Positions 36,701 through 45,885 of a DNA stretch of 64,000 nt are shown one piece after another. The first letter of the stretch is position 1. Each line of letters begins with the position of its first letter. The notes beneath the pieces were generated by a model, which was not told the DNA's origin, did no database searches, and was given only the letters and a program-made list of their open reading frames with translations. Origin of the DNA: an uncultured bacterium (GTDB taxonomy: Bacteria; Desulfobacterota; Binatia; UBA1149; CAITLU01); assembly GCA_903893315.1 (NCBI GenBank), contig CAITLU010000039.1, positions 1 to 64,000 on the forward strand, written 5' to 3'. A program made the translations under genes and the position numbers.

Positions 36701-37057
36701 CTACCAGCGGCTACCGCCGCCGCCGCCACCACCGCCGCCGCCGCCGCCACGACCACCGCGGTCGTCACGACGACCGCCGCCGCCGCCGCCGCCGCCACGC
36801 GAACGGTTGTCCTCGCGGGGCTTGGCTTCGTTGACTTTCAGGCTACGGCCTTCGAGCTCGGATCCGTCCAAGGCGGCAATCGCCTTGTCCGCGTCCGCGT
36901 CAGCCATCTCGACGAATCCGAATCCGCGAGACTGGCCTGTGTCACGGTCGGTGACGATCGCGACCGAAATCACTTCGCCTTGCTGTCCGAAGTGCTGGCG
37001 GAGCGAATCCTCAGTAGCCCTGAAGGGCAGGTTTCCAACGTAAATTTTCTTGGCCAT
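36701..37057 (-). CDS. Glycine-rich RRM RNA-binding protein
   Basis: A 118-residue RNA-binding protein like the cyanobacterial Rbp cold-induced proteins. One RRM (about 3-82) has RNP2 IYVGNLPF and RNP1 RGFGFVEM, with aromatic residues in the RNA-contact positions. The C-terminal 35 residues are almost all Gly with Arg and Asp, a flexible RGG-like tail. The ribosome site is TTAGGAGAACC just before the ATG. Role by family: RNA chaperone or cold-shock adaptation. The GGC/GCC-rich tail region is slippage-prone. Confidence 0.95.
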   Translation of the reverse strand: MAKKIYVGNLPFRATEDSLRQHFGQQGEVISVAIVTDRDTGQSRGFGFVEMADADADKAIAALDGSELEGRSLKVNEAKPREDNRSRGGGGGGGGRRDDRGGRGGGGGGGGGGGGSRW

Positions 37058-37370
37058 GGTTCTCCTAAGCGAGCGCGCAACTCTCTATTGGCGTCGACTT
37101 TGTTATTGAATTCCCGGCGGACCGGGTCACAGATTCGGCGAGCTTCTGTGGGAGCGAGGGCTGGGGCTAGACACGCAAGGAAGGGAGTTGATCGCTTCGA
37201 AGGGGAAACCAGCTACAGCCGCGATACCGGATGGCATCGCGCCTGAGGATCTTTCATCACAGATGCCGAGGCATTGCCAACCCCAGCAGCGGATCATTAT
37301 TACTTTGCAGGCGAACAGGGGGCTGGTCGCGGGAATGGAAGTGCTCCCGACTCGGCGATGGGCCGTGGCG
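37058..37370. other. Intergenic region upstream of the RRM gene
   Basis: It lies between the RRM start and the end of the efflux operon, both on the minus strand, so it should hold the RRM promoter and long 5' leader. The leader next to the gene is AT-richer (aattcaataacaaag on the minus strand). No gene or clear hairpin terminator is seen for the efflux operon. Confidence 0.4.
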
Positions 37371-38843
37371 TCAGGAGGCCGGCGCGGCGTCAGCCGCGCC
37401 GCTGATGCCTGAGCCAGCGGATTTCCACCCGCCGCCAAGAGCCTTGTATATGGCGATCAGGTCGGTGGTGACGGCGGCCGAACTCTGCGCCGCAGCCTCC
37501 TCGAAGGCGAGCTTGGCGCGTTCGGCGTCGAGCACCTGCTGGAAGTCCACGAGCCCGTTGACGTACTTGGTCCGGGCCAGCTGGTCCGCAAGGCGGGCGG
37601 CGTCGACCGCTTCCTCGAGGCTGTCACGGCGAATCTGCTCGCGCACATAGGCTACCAAAGCGTTTTCGGCCTCTTCGTAAGCCTTCAGGACCGTGCCTTC
37701 GTATGCGGCCAGGGCTTGCTCCTGAAGGGCCGACTGAGCCTCGATGCGCTGGCGGGTGCGAGCGGCATCGAAGAGGTTCCAGGTCAGGCTCGGCCCGATC
37801 GAAAAGGTGCGGCTGGCGGCCGATCCGAGATCGGCCAGGTCCAGGGCCGACAATCCGATCGATCCTGACAGGGTCAGTTTGGGATACAGGTCGGCCGTCG
37901 CTACGCCGATGGCCGCGGTGGCAGCGACCAGTTGCTGCTCGCTGCGGGCCACGTCGGGGCGACGACGCAGCAGATCGGCCGAGAGTCCCACCGCCACGGT
38001 AGCCGGTACCGAGGGCACCGGGGCCGGCGCGTCCAGTTCGCGGTCGAGTGAGCCGGCCGGAACTCCGAGCAGAACAGCGAGTCGATTCCGCGCCGCCGCC
38101 AGACCGCTCTGGAGCGGAGGAATGCGGGCCTGGGTGTCGGCGAGGTTGTAGCGCGCCTGCGCAACCTCGAGTTCGTCGCTGAGTCCGGCGTTGCGCCGTA
38201 GTTGCACCAATTCCAGGGTGTCGGTCTGGCTGCGCAGGTTCGATTGCGCGATCGCGACTCGTGCTTGCAGCGAGCGCACCTCTACGTAGTTGCGCGCCAC
38301 CTCTGCGAGCACGCTCACCAACACGTCGCCCAGATCGGCGCGCGATGCGTCGAGTTCTGCCTGGCGCTGCTCTATCGTGCGACGCAGGCCGCCGAAGATA
38401 TCGAGTTCCCAACTTGCGTCGAAGGCGCTCGAGTAGTTGTCGGACTCTACCGCAGAATTGCCGTTGCCGCTGCGTCTGCGCGCGTACGAAGCTCCGCCGT
38501 CGACGCTTGGTGCCACAGCACCTGCGGCTTCGGCGCGGTGCGCCCGTGCTTCGCGGATGCGAGCGACCGCGCTCCTGGTATCGGTGTTCCCGGCGATCGC
38601 GCGGCGGATCAGGTCGTCGAGCATCCGGTCTCCGAGCACGCTCCACCACTGTTCGAGATCCGCAGTAGACCCGGTCAGACCTCTTGCCAGCTCGGCGCTC
38701 CATCGTTCGGCGACCACGGTTTGCGGGGGACGCGCGTCCGGTCCGACCGCGGCGCAACCGCCCGACATGGCGGCACACGCGGCGGCGAATGCCGTCAGTA
38801 TCGCGGCCGCGCAGGGCTTCGCTGAGGCTCTGCGCTCACTCAT
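37371..38843 (-). CDS. Outer-membrane efflux lipoprotein, NodT/OprM family
   Basis: A 490-residue TolC-type outer-membrane channel. The signal peptide ends in SGGC (C30), a lipobox-like site. Two OEP repeats follow: the first about 65-270 with REARAHRAEAAGAVAPSVDG and SWELDIFGGLRRTIEQ, the second about 290-470 with RRPDVARSEQQLVAATAAIG and SLTWNLFDAARTRQRIEA, both diagnostic for the family. It overlaps the macB-like permease stop by eight bases (ATGAGTGA), so it is the last gene of the macA-macB-OMF operon and completes its tripartite pump. Confidence 0.92.
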   Translation of the reverse strand: MSERRASAKPCAAAILTAFAAACAAMSGGCAAVGPDARPPQTVVAERWSAELARGLTGSTADLEQWWSVLGDRMLDDLIRRAIAGNTDTRSAVARIREARAHRAEAAGAVAPSVDGGASYARRRSGNGNSAVESDNYSSAFDASWELDIFGGLRRTIEQRQAELDASRADLGDVLVSVLAEVARNYVEVRSLQARVAIAQSNLRSQTDTLELVQLRRNAGLSDELEVAQARYNLADTQARIPPLQSGLAAARNRLAVLLGVPAGSLDRELDAPAPVPSVPATVAVGLSADLLRRRPDVARSEQQLVAATAAIGVATADLYPKLTLSGSIGLSALDLADLGSAASRTFSIGPSLTWNLFDAARTRQRIEAQSALQEQALAAYEGTVLKAYEEAENALVAYVREQIRRDSLEEAVDAARLADQLARTKYVNGLVDFQQVLDAERAKLAFEEAAAQSSAAVTTDLIAIYKALGGGWKSAGSGISGAADAAPAS

Positions 38844-40044
38844 GGCGCAGCGCCTCGATCGGGTCGAGTCTTGCGGCACGGCGCGCCGGAACGTAGCCGA
38901 AGATCACGCCGATGGCTCCGGAAAACGCGAAGGCGAGGGCGATGATGTCGGGATCGAACAGGAAGGGGATGTGCATGGTGCGCGTGATCGCCAGCGTCAC
39001 GGCCAGCGCTATCGCGACTCCGATCAGACCGCCGAGCGAGGAGAGCACGACGGCTTCCACGAGGAACTGGCGCAGGACTTCGCTTTCGAGCGCTCCGATG
39101 GCCAGGCGGGTGCCGATCTCTCGTGTCCGTTCGGTCACGGACACCAGCATTATGTTCATGATGCCGATGCCGCCCACCAGCAGGCTCACCGCTGCCACCG
39201 CGCCGAGCAGCATCGTGAGCACGCGCGTGGTGCCGGTCAGCGTCGCGGTGATTTCCTTCATGTCCAGAACGGTGAAGTCGTCATCGTCGCCTGCCGCTAC
39301 GCGGCGGCGTTCGCGCAGCAACCTTTGGATGTCGATCTTGACCTTGTCGGTGTCGGCTTCGGTGGCCGCCGAAACCATGATGGCACCGACGTCCTGGTTG
39401 CCGGCGATGCGGCGCTGGAATGTGCGCAGCGGAATCAGCACGGTGTCGTCTTGATCGCTGCCCATGCTGCTCTGGCCTTTGGATGCCAGCACGCCGATCA
39501 CCTGACACGAAAACTTGCCGACTCGGATTCTTTCTCCGAGGGGACTCAGGCGCCCGAACAGAGCCGCGCGCACCGTCTCGCCGAGCAGGCAGACAGCCTT
39601 GCCGGCACGTAATTCGGCTTCGGCAAAACCTCTGCCGGCGGTGAGTCCCCACGCACGGGTCGTCAGGTATTGGTCGGTGGTGCCGATGACGCTGGTCGAG
39701 CGGTTCTCGTTGCCGTAGACCACCTTGGTCTGGCGCGACGCAGTCGGCGCCACCGCTCTGAGCGAAGGAACCTGCTCGACGACGGCCGCGACATCGTGGA
39801 GGTAGAAAGCCTTCGGCGGCGCCGAGGATCCGCCCGGTCCGCGGTGCTGGCCGGCGATCACGACCAGCAGGTTGCTGCCCAGGCTCGATATGTCGCTGGT
39901 GATCTTGGCGGTGGCACCTCTGCCCACGGTTACCATGATGATCACCGCCGCGACGCCGATGACGACACCGAGCACGGTGAGAAACGAGCGCAACATGCGG
40001 CGCCGGATCTCGCGAAAGGCAAGCAGCAGGGTGTCCCACCACAT
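38836..40044 (-). CDS. MacB-type ABC transporter permease (FtsX-like)
   Basis: A 402-residue permease of the MacB/FtsX superfamily, with four membrane helices: one near the N-terminus (about 22-45, SFLTVLGVVIGVAAVIIMV), then a large periplasmic MacB core domain (about 45-280), then three C-terminal helices (about 285-390). The terminal ARRAARLDPIEALRHE is diagnostic. The ATPase is a separate protein encoded just upstream, unlike fused E. coli MacB. Start ATG 40044 lies one base after the ATPase stop. Exports macrolides, peptides or lipid-linked substrates in homologues; cargo here unknown. Confidence 0.92.
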   Translation of the reverse strand: MWWDTLLLAFREIRRRMLRSFLTVLGVVIGVAAVIIMVTVGRGATAKITSDISSLGSNLLVVIAGQHRGPGGSSAPPKAFYLHDVAAVVEQVPSLRAVAPTASRQTKVVYGNENRSTSVIGTTDQYLTTRAWGLTAGRGFAEAELRAGKAVCLLGETVRAALFGRLSPLGERIRVGKFSCQVIGVLASKGQSSMGSDQDDTVLIPLRTFQRRIAGNQDVGAIMVSAATEADTDKVKIDIQRLLRERRRVAAGDDDDFTVLDMKEITATLTGTTRVLTMLLGAVAAVSLLVGGIGIMNIMLVSVTERTREIGTRLAIGALESEVLRQFLVEAVVLSSLGGLIGVAIALAVTLAITRTMHIPFLFDPDIIALAFAFSGAIGVIFGYVPARRAARLDPIEALRHE

Positions 40045-40045
40045 G

Positions 40046-40774
40046 TCAGGCGCACTCCTTTTGCCGGAGGTCGGAAGCGACCAGTCCATCGGCGAACTGC
40101 ACGACGCGCCCCGCGTAGGCAGCCATGTCGGCTTCGTGGGTCACCATGACGATGGTGATGCCGTCATCGCGGTTGAGACCGCGCAGCAGTTCCATCACTT
40201 CGTGGCTGCGGATCGAGTCGAGGTTGCCCGTAGGTTCGTCGGCGAGCAGTACGGCCGGCTCAGTGACGATCGCGCGTGCGATCGCGACCCGTTGCTGCTG
40301 GCCGCCCGAAAGCTCGCCCGGTCTGTGCTGTTCCCAGCCCGACAGCCCGACGTGGGCGAGCGCGCCGAGCGCCAGACTGCGCCGCTCGCGCAGCGCGGTG
40401 CCGCGGTACATCAGCGGCAGTTCGACGTTCTCCAACGCGGTGGTGCGAGGCAGCAGATTGTAGCCCTGGAAGATGAACCCGAAACGGTGACGTCGCAGCA
40501 GCGCGCGCTGCCGGCGCGTGAGCGACGGGACTTCGATGTCCTGGAAGCGGTAACTGCCGCCGCTCGGCGTGTCGAGGCAACCGAGCACGTTCATGCAAGT
40601 GGATTTTCCCGAGCCGCTCGGTCCCATCACGGCGACGAATTCACCGCTTTCGATGGTGAGGTCGATGCCTCGCAGTGCGTGCATCGCGGCCTGGCCGCTG
40701 CCGTACACTTTGGTCACGCCGCGCATCCGTATCAGCGGCGGCGTCGCCGCGTTGTCCGTCGCGGCGTCGCTCAC
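40046..40774 (-). CDS. MacB-type ABC transporter ATPase (LolD-like)
   Basis: A 242-residue nucleotide-binding subunit. Walker [10 protein letters not shown] (51-59), Q-loop FQGYNLLPR, signature LSGGQQQR (about 155), Walker [10 protein letters not shown], and switch His in MVTHEAD. The QQQR signature fits the LolD/MacB group. It overlaps the adaptor gene by four bases (ATGA type) and the permease follows at once. It would power the tripartite pump with its adaptor and outer-membrane factor. Confidence 0.95.
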   Translation of the reverse strand: MSDAATDNAATPPLIRMRGVTKVYGSGQAAMHALRGIDLTIESGEFVAVMGPSGSGKSTCMNVLGCLDTPSGGSYRFQDIEVPSLTRRQRALLRRHRFGFIFQGYNLLPRTTALENVELPLMYRGTALRERRSLALGALAHVGLSGWEQHRPGELSGGQQQRVAIARAIVTEPAVLLADEPTGNLDSIRSHEVMELLRGLNRDDGITIVMVTHEADMAAYAGRVVQFADGLVASDLRQKECA

Positions 40775-42114
40775 GAAGACTTGGCAGTGGCATCGACGAC
40801 CACCTGGGCGCCCGGCTGGATGTCGCCGCTCAAAACCTGCGTGCGACGTCCGTCGCTCGCTCCGACCGTCACCGCAACTTCCCTCAGCTTGCCTTCTTCG
40901 AGGACGTAGGCGGTGCGACGTCCGCCTTCGCTGCTCTTTTCGGATGGAGGACTCTTGGATGCGGACAGACGCCGGCTGAACGGCATCAGCTTTTGCAGGA
41001 GGCTGCGGTCGTCTTTTTCCGCATCGACGTGCGGGGGCACGAAGCGCAGCGCCGCGTTTGAAATAAGCAACGCGTCGTCGACGGTGCTGACCACGATGTC
41101 GGCGGTCGCCGTCATTCCGGGCCGCAGCGCGAGATCCGGATTGGCTACCACCAGCACGGCTTTGTAGGTCACGACATTGTCGACCGTTTCGGAAGCGTAG
41201 CGCAGCTGGGTGATCCGCGCCGGGAACTTGCGCTCGGCGTAGGCGTCGACGGTGAAGTTCGCGCTCATCCCGTCGCGCACCTGTCCGACGTCGGCTTCAT
41301 CGACATCGACCTCCAGTTCCATCTGCGTCAGATCTTCGGCCAGCGTGAACAGCACTGGAGTCTGAAGAGAGGCCGCGATGGTCTGACCGGGTTCCACCTT
41401 GCGGCTCAGGACGATGCCGTCGATGGGCGCGCGAATCTCCGCTTTGGCGAGGTTGGTCCGGTCGACGTCGAGTTTCGCCGCCGCCAGCTCGATCTGTGCC
41501 GCCGCGTTGTCGACGCTCGCTCGGGCACGCTCGAGCGCCGCTTTGGCCATGTCCATGTCGTGCTGTGAAGGTACGCGGCCGTCGCTGGCCTTGCGCACTG
41601 CGGCCAGGCGGTCGAGTTCGGCAGCGGCCTCCACCGCGGTCGCTTCGTTTTCGCGTCGCAACGACTTGTTGACGTTCAGCTGGGCCTGAGACTGGACGAC
41701 GGCCGCACTGAGCTTGGAGACATCGAGCTTGGCCAGAACCTGCCCCTTGCTGACGTGGTCGTTGAAGTCGGCGCTGACGCTCTCGAGGATGCCGGAGAGT
41801 TCACTGCCGACGTCGACCTTGTTGGTAGGTTGCAGCGTTCCGGTGGCACTGACCGTGACCACCAGGCTGCCCTTCTCCACGGCCTCGGTCTTGTATACGG
41901 CCAGGTCGCCGTCGCCGCCCGAACGCATCCAGGCCAGCACCAGCAACCCGACGGCGGCCAGGGCGGCCACGCCGATGCGTCTGGCGCGCCGGCCGCGCCC
42001 TTGTCCGCCCTCGCGTGAGAGCAGCGTCTGCAGATCCTCGGACTGTTCTTTGGTCGGGGCTCGATCGGGACTTTGGCTTTGGGCTTGGTTGGTCGCTTCC
42101 ACTGCTGTCTTCAA
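40771..42114 (-). CDS. macA: MacA-like periplasmic adaptor of the ABC efflux pump
   Basis: A 447-residue membrane-fusion protein. One N-terminal membrane helix (about 46-63), then the lipoyl halves split by an alpha-helical hairpin (about 105-215): GTLQPTNKVDVGSELSGILE begins the first, and TNLAKAEIRAPIDGIVLSRK marks the second. The beta-barrel and membrane-proximal domains follow. A low-complexity stretch near 370-395 (SASKSPPSEKSSEGG) sits in the last domain. First gene of the operon macA - ATPase - permease - OMF. The promoter lies in the 294-base divergent gap to the acyl-CoA dehydrogenase. Confidence 0.92.
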   Translation of the reverse strand: MKTAVEATNQAQSQSPDRAPTKEQSEDLQTLLSREGGQGRGRRARRIGVAALAAVGLLVLAWMRSGGDGDLAVYKTEAVEKGSLVVTVSATGTLQPTNKVDVGSELSGILESVSADFNDHVSKGQVLAKLDVSKLSAAVVQSQAQLNVNKSLRRENEATAVEAAAELDRLAAVRKASDGRVPSQHDMDMAKAALERARASVDNAAAQIELAAAKLDVDRTNLAKAEIRAPIDGIVLSRKVEPGQTIAASLQTPVLFTLAEDLTQMELEVDVDEADVGQVRDGMSANFTVDAYAERKFPARITQLRYASETVDNVVTYKAVLVVANPDLALRPGMTATADIVVSTVDDALLISNAALRFVPPHVDAEKDDRSLLQKLMPFSRRLSASKSPPSEKSSEGGRRTAYVLEEGKLREVAVTVGASDGRRTQVLSGDIQPGAQVVVDATAKSS

Positions 42115-42323
42115 TCTGCTCGCTGTTGTGTGACGTGGAACGTCGGTCTTCCACGATCATGAGCGTCGCGGCGCGCTCCGGAACCGCCGGTGTTGCCGAT
42201 CCTCGCGGCGCGTTTGCTCGCGGCTCGTCGCCAATTAACAGCGGGGGCTCGAACTCGCGAATCCGCGGTGGATTGCCGCATGGCGGCACGTTCGCCCGGG
42301 CGCCGTCAGAGGCCAGCGAAAAC

Positions 42324-42353
42324 TTGACACCGACGTCATGTTCTTGCTACGAG
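42324..42353 (+). promoter_or_regulatory. Putative promoter of the acyl-CoA catabolic operon
   Basis: A perfect TTGACA (42324-42329) precedes, by 18 bases, an extended -10 TGC-TACGAG (-10 hexamer at 42348-42353). A small palindrome TGAC-N6-GTCA (42325-42338) overlaps the -35 and could be a repressor site for the TetR encoded at the operon end; that link is inference. Confidence 0.4.
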
Positions 42354-42408
42354 CGGCGGCGGCCAAATCCATCCAGGCCCGCCTTATCCAGCTTTTCAAG
42401 GGGACATC

Positions 42409-43620
42409 ATGGGATTCACGGACATTGAAGTAGAACTCTGCGAAGAAGACCGGTCGGTTCGTGATCTGGCCCACAAGTTCGCGGCCGAGGTCCTGAGGCC
42501 AGCCGGCCGGATCCTCGATCGGCTGGCTGATCCCGCCGATGTCATCGCGCCGCGTTCGGTGCTGTGGGACGTTTTTGACAAGTTTCGCGCCTTGGGTCTC
42601 GACGCACTGGCGGACGACCCCGCGCTGGTCGGAACGCCGCGTCTGGCCCGCATTCAGGCCATGGTCTCGGAAGAACTCGGATGGGGAGACACGGGACTGG
42701 CGATCAGCCTGGGCGTGTGCGGTTTCCCCGCGATGTTCGCGCGCCTGCTGGGGCGCCCCGAACTGATTGAGCGCTTCGCCGCTCCCGGCAGTCGCGAGAT
42801 AGGCTGCTGGGCGATCACCGAACCCAACCACGGCAGCGACGTGCTCGCGTTCAACCAGCCGTTCTTCGACTCACCGAAGATCCGCGCCGACTGCATCGCG
42901 ACCAAGGACGGTGATCACTACGTGATTCGCGGGCAGAAGGCAGCGTGGGTTTCCAACGGTTCGATCGCGACCGTGGCGACCTTGTTCTGCAATCTCGATC
43001 CCGCGCACGGACTGCGCGACGGTGGTGTTGCGCTGGTACCGCTGGACCTGCCCGGAGTGTCGCGCGGCGTTCCTCTCGACAAGATGGGACAGCGCGCTCT
43101 GAACCAGGGTGAAATCTTCTTCGACGAAGTGCGAATCCCCGCCGATTACATGGTGGTCGGCAGCGATTCCTACCGGATGGTGTCCGACATGGTGCTGACG
43201 ATGGCCAACGCTTCGATGGGCGTGACCTTCGTGGGACTTGCACGTGCGGCACTCGAGCACGCGGTGGCCTACGCGCAGGAGCGCGTGCAGGGCGGGGTGC
43301 CGATCATCAATCACCAGGCGGTCAAGATGAAGATCTTCCGCATGTTCCAGCAGACCGAAGCCGCGCGGGCGCTGGCGCGTCGCGCGTACATCTACAATGC
43401 TTCCCAGCAGCCGCCGTTGCTTGAGTACTCGATCGCTTCGAAGACGTTCTCCACCCAGACCGCTTTCGACGTCGCGCACACCGCCGTGACCGTCTACGGC
43501 GGCAACGGCATGAGTCGCGAATATCCCGTCGAGAAGCTGCTGCGCGACGCGCGTGCGTCGCTGATCGAAGACGGCTGCAACGACATCCTGGGACTTGTCG
43601 CGGCCGACAGGCTCTACTGA
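42409..43620 (+). CDS. Acyl-CoA dehydrogenase
   Basis: A 403-residue FAD-dependent dehydrogenase that forms 2-enoyl-CoA. The N-terminal helical domain is followed by the middle beta domain signature WAITEPNHGSDVLAF and FDEVRIPADYMV. The C-terminal helices carry YAQERVQGGVPIINHQAVKM and VTVYGGNGMSREYPVEKLLRD, with the catalytic-base region near LIEDGCNDIL. Start ATG follows AAGGGGAC. First gene of a five-gene same-strand cluster (dehydrogenase, nitroreductase, thiolase, ligase, TetR), with gaps of 41-102 bases. The substrate is unknown; homologues act on short or branched acids and on steroid side chains. Confidence 0.93.
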   Translation: MGFTDIEVELCEEDRSVRDLAHKFAAEVLRPAGRILDRLADPADVIAPRSVLWDVFDKFRALGLDALADDPALVGTPRLARIQAMVSEELGWGDTGLAISLGVCGFPAMFARLLGRPELIERFAAPGSREIGCWAITEPNHGSDVLAFNQPFFDSPKIRADCIATKDGDHYVIRGQKAAWVSNGSIATVATLFCNLDPAHGLRDGGVALVPLDLPGVSRGVPLDKMGQRALNQGEIFFDEVRIPADYMVVGSDSYRMVSDMVLTMANASMGVTFVGLARAALEHAVAYAQERVQGGVPIINHQAVKMKIFRMFQQTEAARALARRAYIYNASQQPPLLEYSIASKTFSTQTAFDVAHTAVTVYGGNGMSREYPVEKLLRDARASLIEDGCNDILGLVAADRLY

Positions 43621-43669
43621 TGACAGACGCGACCGCTGGCTTTTCCAGGATCGCCATACAGGAGGGATG

Positions 43670-44458
43670 ATGGAACTCAGAGAAGTAATCGGCAGCAGGC
43701 GCTCGATCCGTTTCCTGCTTCCCTACAAGCCGGTCGAGCCCGAGAAGATCCAGCGCATGCTCGAGGCCGCGCGTATTGCCTCGCACTGGGGCAACGTGCA
43801 GAGCCTGCGCGCGCTGGTCGTCTTTCGCGACAGCGCTCCGCGGGAGACTCTCGACGCACTGCAGGCGCCGATCGCGGGCTTCCAGATTCGTCTGGCCCCG
43901 GTCGTCATCGTCTGGTACGTCGAGACGCAGGCGGTCGACGAGCAGTCAGACCGCTTGCGCGAACTTCTCGGTGCCGGCGCACTCGGCTTCGGAGAGAACA
44001 AGAAGGAAGCGCTCGAGAAGCAGCTCATCCCGATCTTCGACAACCTTCGCGAGACGCTCAAGCAGCCCGGTCTGAACGAGATCGATTGCGGACAGGGGAT
44101 CGCGCAGGCCACGCTGATGGCCTTCGAGCAGGGGCTCGGAACCTGCTGTCTGGGTACGCCCTACGGAGAGCAGATTCGCCAGGGCCTCGGGCTTCCCGCT
44201 ACCTGCAGGGTACTGCTGCTGCAGACCGTCGGGTATCCGGCCGAGAGCGCCGAAGCCGGCGGCCAGCGGCCGCGCCAGCCCTTCGAGAGGCTCTTCCAGA
44301 TGAACAGCTACGCGACACCTTTCCCCCGCTCGCAGGAGGTGGTAGCCGAACTGCGCAGCGACGGGATGCTGCAAGCCCCCGCGCCGCTGCCGTGGCGTGA
44401 GGCCGAACTTGAGTATCTGAAGAAGGCGCTCGGGTTGAAAGGCCACGGGCTGATTTGA
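43670..44458 (+). CDS. Nitroreductase-family flavoprotein
   Basis: A 262-residue FMN protein. MELREVIGSRRSIRFLLPYKP with ARIASHWGNVQSLRALVV gives the flavin phosphate-binding Arg/Ser and the dimer motif. DCGQGIAQATLMAFEQGLGTCCLG is the second conserved segment, and LQTVGYPAESAEAGGQRPR the third. The start ATG 43670 has GGAGG at a suitable distance; the ATG three bases earlier is too close. Placed between acyl-CoA dehydrogenase and thiolase, it may act in CoA-ester or ring reduction rather than on nitro compounds; that is inference from context. Confidence 0.88.
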   Translation: MELREVIGSRRSIRFLLPYKPVEPEKIQRMLEAARIASHWGNVQSLRALVVFRDSAPRETLDALQAPIAGFQIRLAPVVIVWYVETQAVDEQSDRLRELLGAGALGFGENKKEALEKQLIPIFDNLRETLKQPGLNEIDCGQGIAQATLMAFEQGLGTCCLGTPYGEQIRQGLGLPATCRVLLLQTVGYPAESAEAGGQRPRQPFERLFQMNSYATPFPRSQEVVAELRSDGMLQAPAPLPWREAELEYLKKALGLKGHGLI

Positions 44459-44560
44459 AGAACGGGCGAGGCCCGACGCTGAACCACGACGGTGCGGGCA
44501 CCGGCCGACACCGAGCAACGACGACGCGTGCCTCTGGCCACGCGCAGGGAGACTGAAGAC

Positions 44561-45793
44561 ATGAAGCAGAACGCAATCGTCGCCGGAGTCGGCATGACCC
44601 ATTTCGGCAAACACCTGGACATCGGACTCAAGGCGATCGGAACCGAAGCCGTCCAGGCCGCTGTCAAGGACGCCGGGATCTCCCTCGACGACATCCAGGC
44701 CGCGTATGTCGGCAATGCCGCCGCCGGGCTCGTCACCGGGCAGGAGTGCATCCGCGGTCAGGTGATCCTTCGCTCGATCGGTCTTGGCCGCATTCCCGTC
44801 GTCAACGTCGAGAACGCCTGCGCGAGCGGATCGACGGCCTTTCATCAGGCCGTGTCGATGGTGACCGCGGGAGCCTACGACATCGTGCTCGCCCTGGGTG
44901 CCGAGAAGCTCTACAGCGAAGACCGCAAGAAGAGTTTCAGCGCGTTTTCGGGAGCCGTCGACGTCGAACTCATGCAGATGATCATGGAGAGCCTGCAGCA
45001 GAGCGCGGCCAAGGGCGGCGCGAGCGCGGGTTCGTCGGGCGCCGGCGAGAAGCGCTCCATGTTCATGGACATCTATGCCGCCGCGGCGCGCTCGCACATG
45101 GAGCGCTACGGCACCACGGCCGAGCAGTTCGCGATGGTTTCGTCGAAGAACTCGCTGCACGGCAGCCTCAACCCGCGCGCGCAGTTTCGCGAAGAATTGA
45201 CCGTTGAGCAGGTGCTGGCGTCACCGATGATAGCCGAGCCGCTCACGCGTCCGATGTGTTCGCCGATCGGTGACGGCGCCGCCGCGGTCATCCTGGTCAG
45301 CGAGCGCAAGGCGCGCGAACTCGGCATCACCAAGCCGGTGCGCGTGGTTTCTAGCGTTCTGCGTTCGGGTTGGGACCACGGTTTCGACGAAGACGGTTGC
45401 GGCGATGTCTGCGCACGCGAAGTCTACGAAGAAGCGGGGGTTGGTCCCGAGGGCATCAACGTCGTCGAGTTGCACGACGCTTCGGCGCCGGGCGAGATCT
45501 TCGCGTACGAATACCTCGGGCTGTGTCCCAAAGGTGAAGGCGGACGCCTGGTCGAAGCCGGCGTGACGCGCCTCGGCGGACGCCAGCCGGTCAACACCTC
45601 GGGCGGTCTGCTGCGCAAGGGCCATCCGGTCGGCGCTACCGGCGCCGCGCAGATCGTCGAACTGACAGAACAACTCCAGGGCCGCTCGGGCGCACGCCAG
45701 GTGGCCGGAGCGCGCGTCGGTATGGCCCAGAACGGCGGCGGTAACATCGGTACCGACGTCGCTGCGATGGTCATCTCGGTTCTGCGGGTCTGA
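44561..45793 (+). CDS. SCP2-type thiolase / acetyl-CoA acetyltransferase
   Basis: A 410-residue thiolase of the lipid-transfer/SCPx branch. The nucleophile C87 lies in ENACASGSTAF, and the second site in GGLLRKGHPVGATGAAQIVE with a His. Start ATG 44561 has GGGAGA upstream, 13 bases away. The SCPx branch in actinobacteria and binatotes serves steroid or branched-chain degradation. Third gene in the catabolic operon, followed by a long perfect inverted repeat before the ligase gene. Confidence 0.92.
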   Translation: MKQNAIVAGVGMTHFGKHLDIGLKAIGTEAVQAAVKDAGISLDDIQAAYVGNAAAGLVTGQECIRGQVILRSIGLGRIPVVNVENACASGSTAFHQAVSMVTAGAYDIVLALGAEKLYSEDRKKSFSAFSGAVDVELMQMIMESLQQSAAKGGASAGSSGAGEKRSMFMDIYAAAARSHMERYGTTAEQFAMVSSKNSLHGSLNPRAQFREELTVEQVLASPMIAEPLTRPMCSPIGDGAAAVILVSERKARELGITKPVRVVSSVLRSGWDHGFDEDGCGDVCAREVYEEAGVGPEGINVVELHDASAPGEIFAYEYLGLCPKGEGGRLVEAGVTRLGGRQPVNTSGGLLRKGHPVGATGAAQIVELTEQLQGRSGARQVAGARVGMAQNGGGNIGTDVAAMVISVLRV

Positions 45794-45805
45794 TCCACGA
45801 AGTCA

Positions 45806-45855
45806 GGAACGAGTTCCCGTACCGCACCGCACTGCGGGCGACGGGAACTCGTTCC
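45806..45855. repeat. Perfect 15-bp inverted repeat between thiolase and ligase genes
   Basis: GGAACGAGTTCCCGT (45806-45820) and ACGGGAACTCGTTCC (45841-45855) are perfect reverse complements around a 20-base spacer. It begins 13 bases after the thiolase stop and ends 31 bases before the ligase start. There is no U-tract, so it may be an attenuator, an RNA-stability hairpin or a protein site. Confidence 0.85.
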
Positions 45856-45885
45856 GACATTCCGAGCGTCACGAGGAGTAGAGCG

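Noticed and set aside
36715-36800. GCC/CCG microsatellite as a regulatory repeat
   Set aside because: It codes the Gly-rich tail of the RRM protein, a normal family trait.
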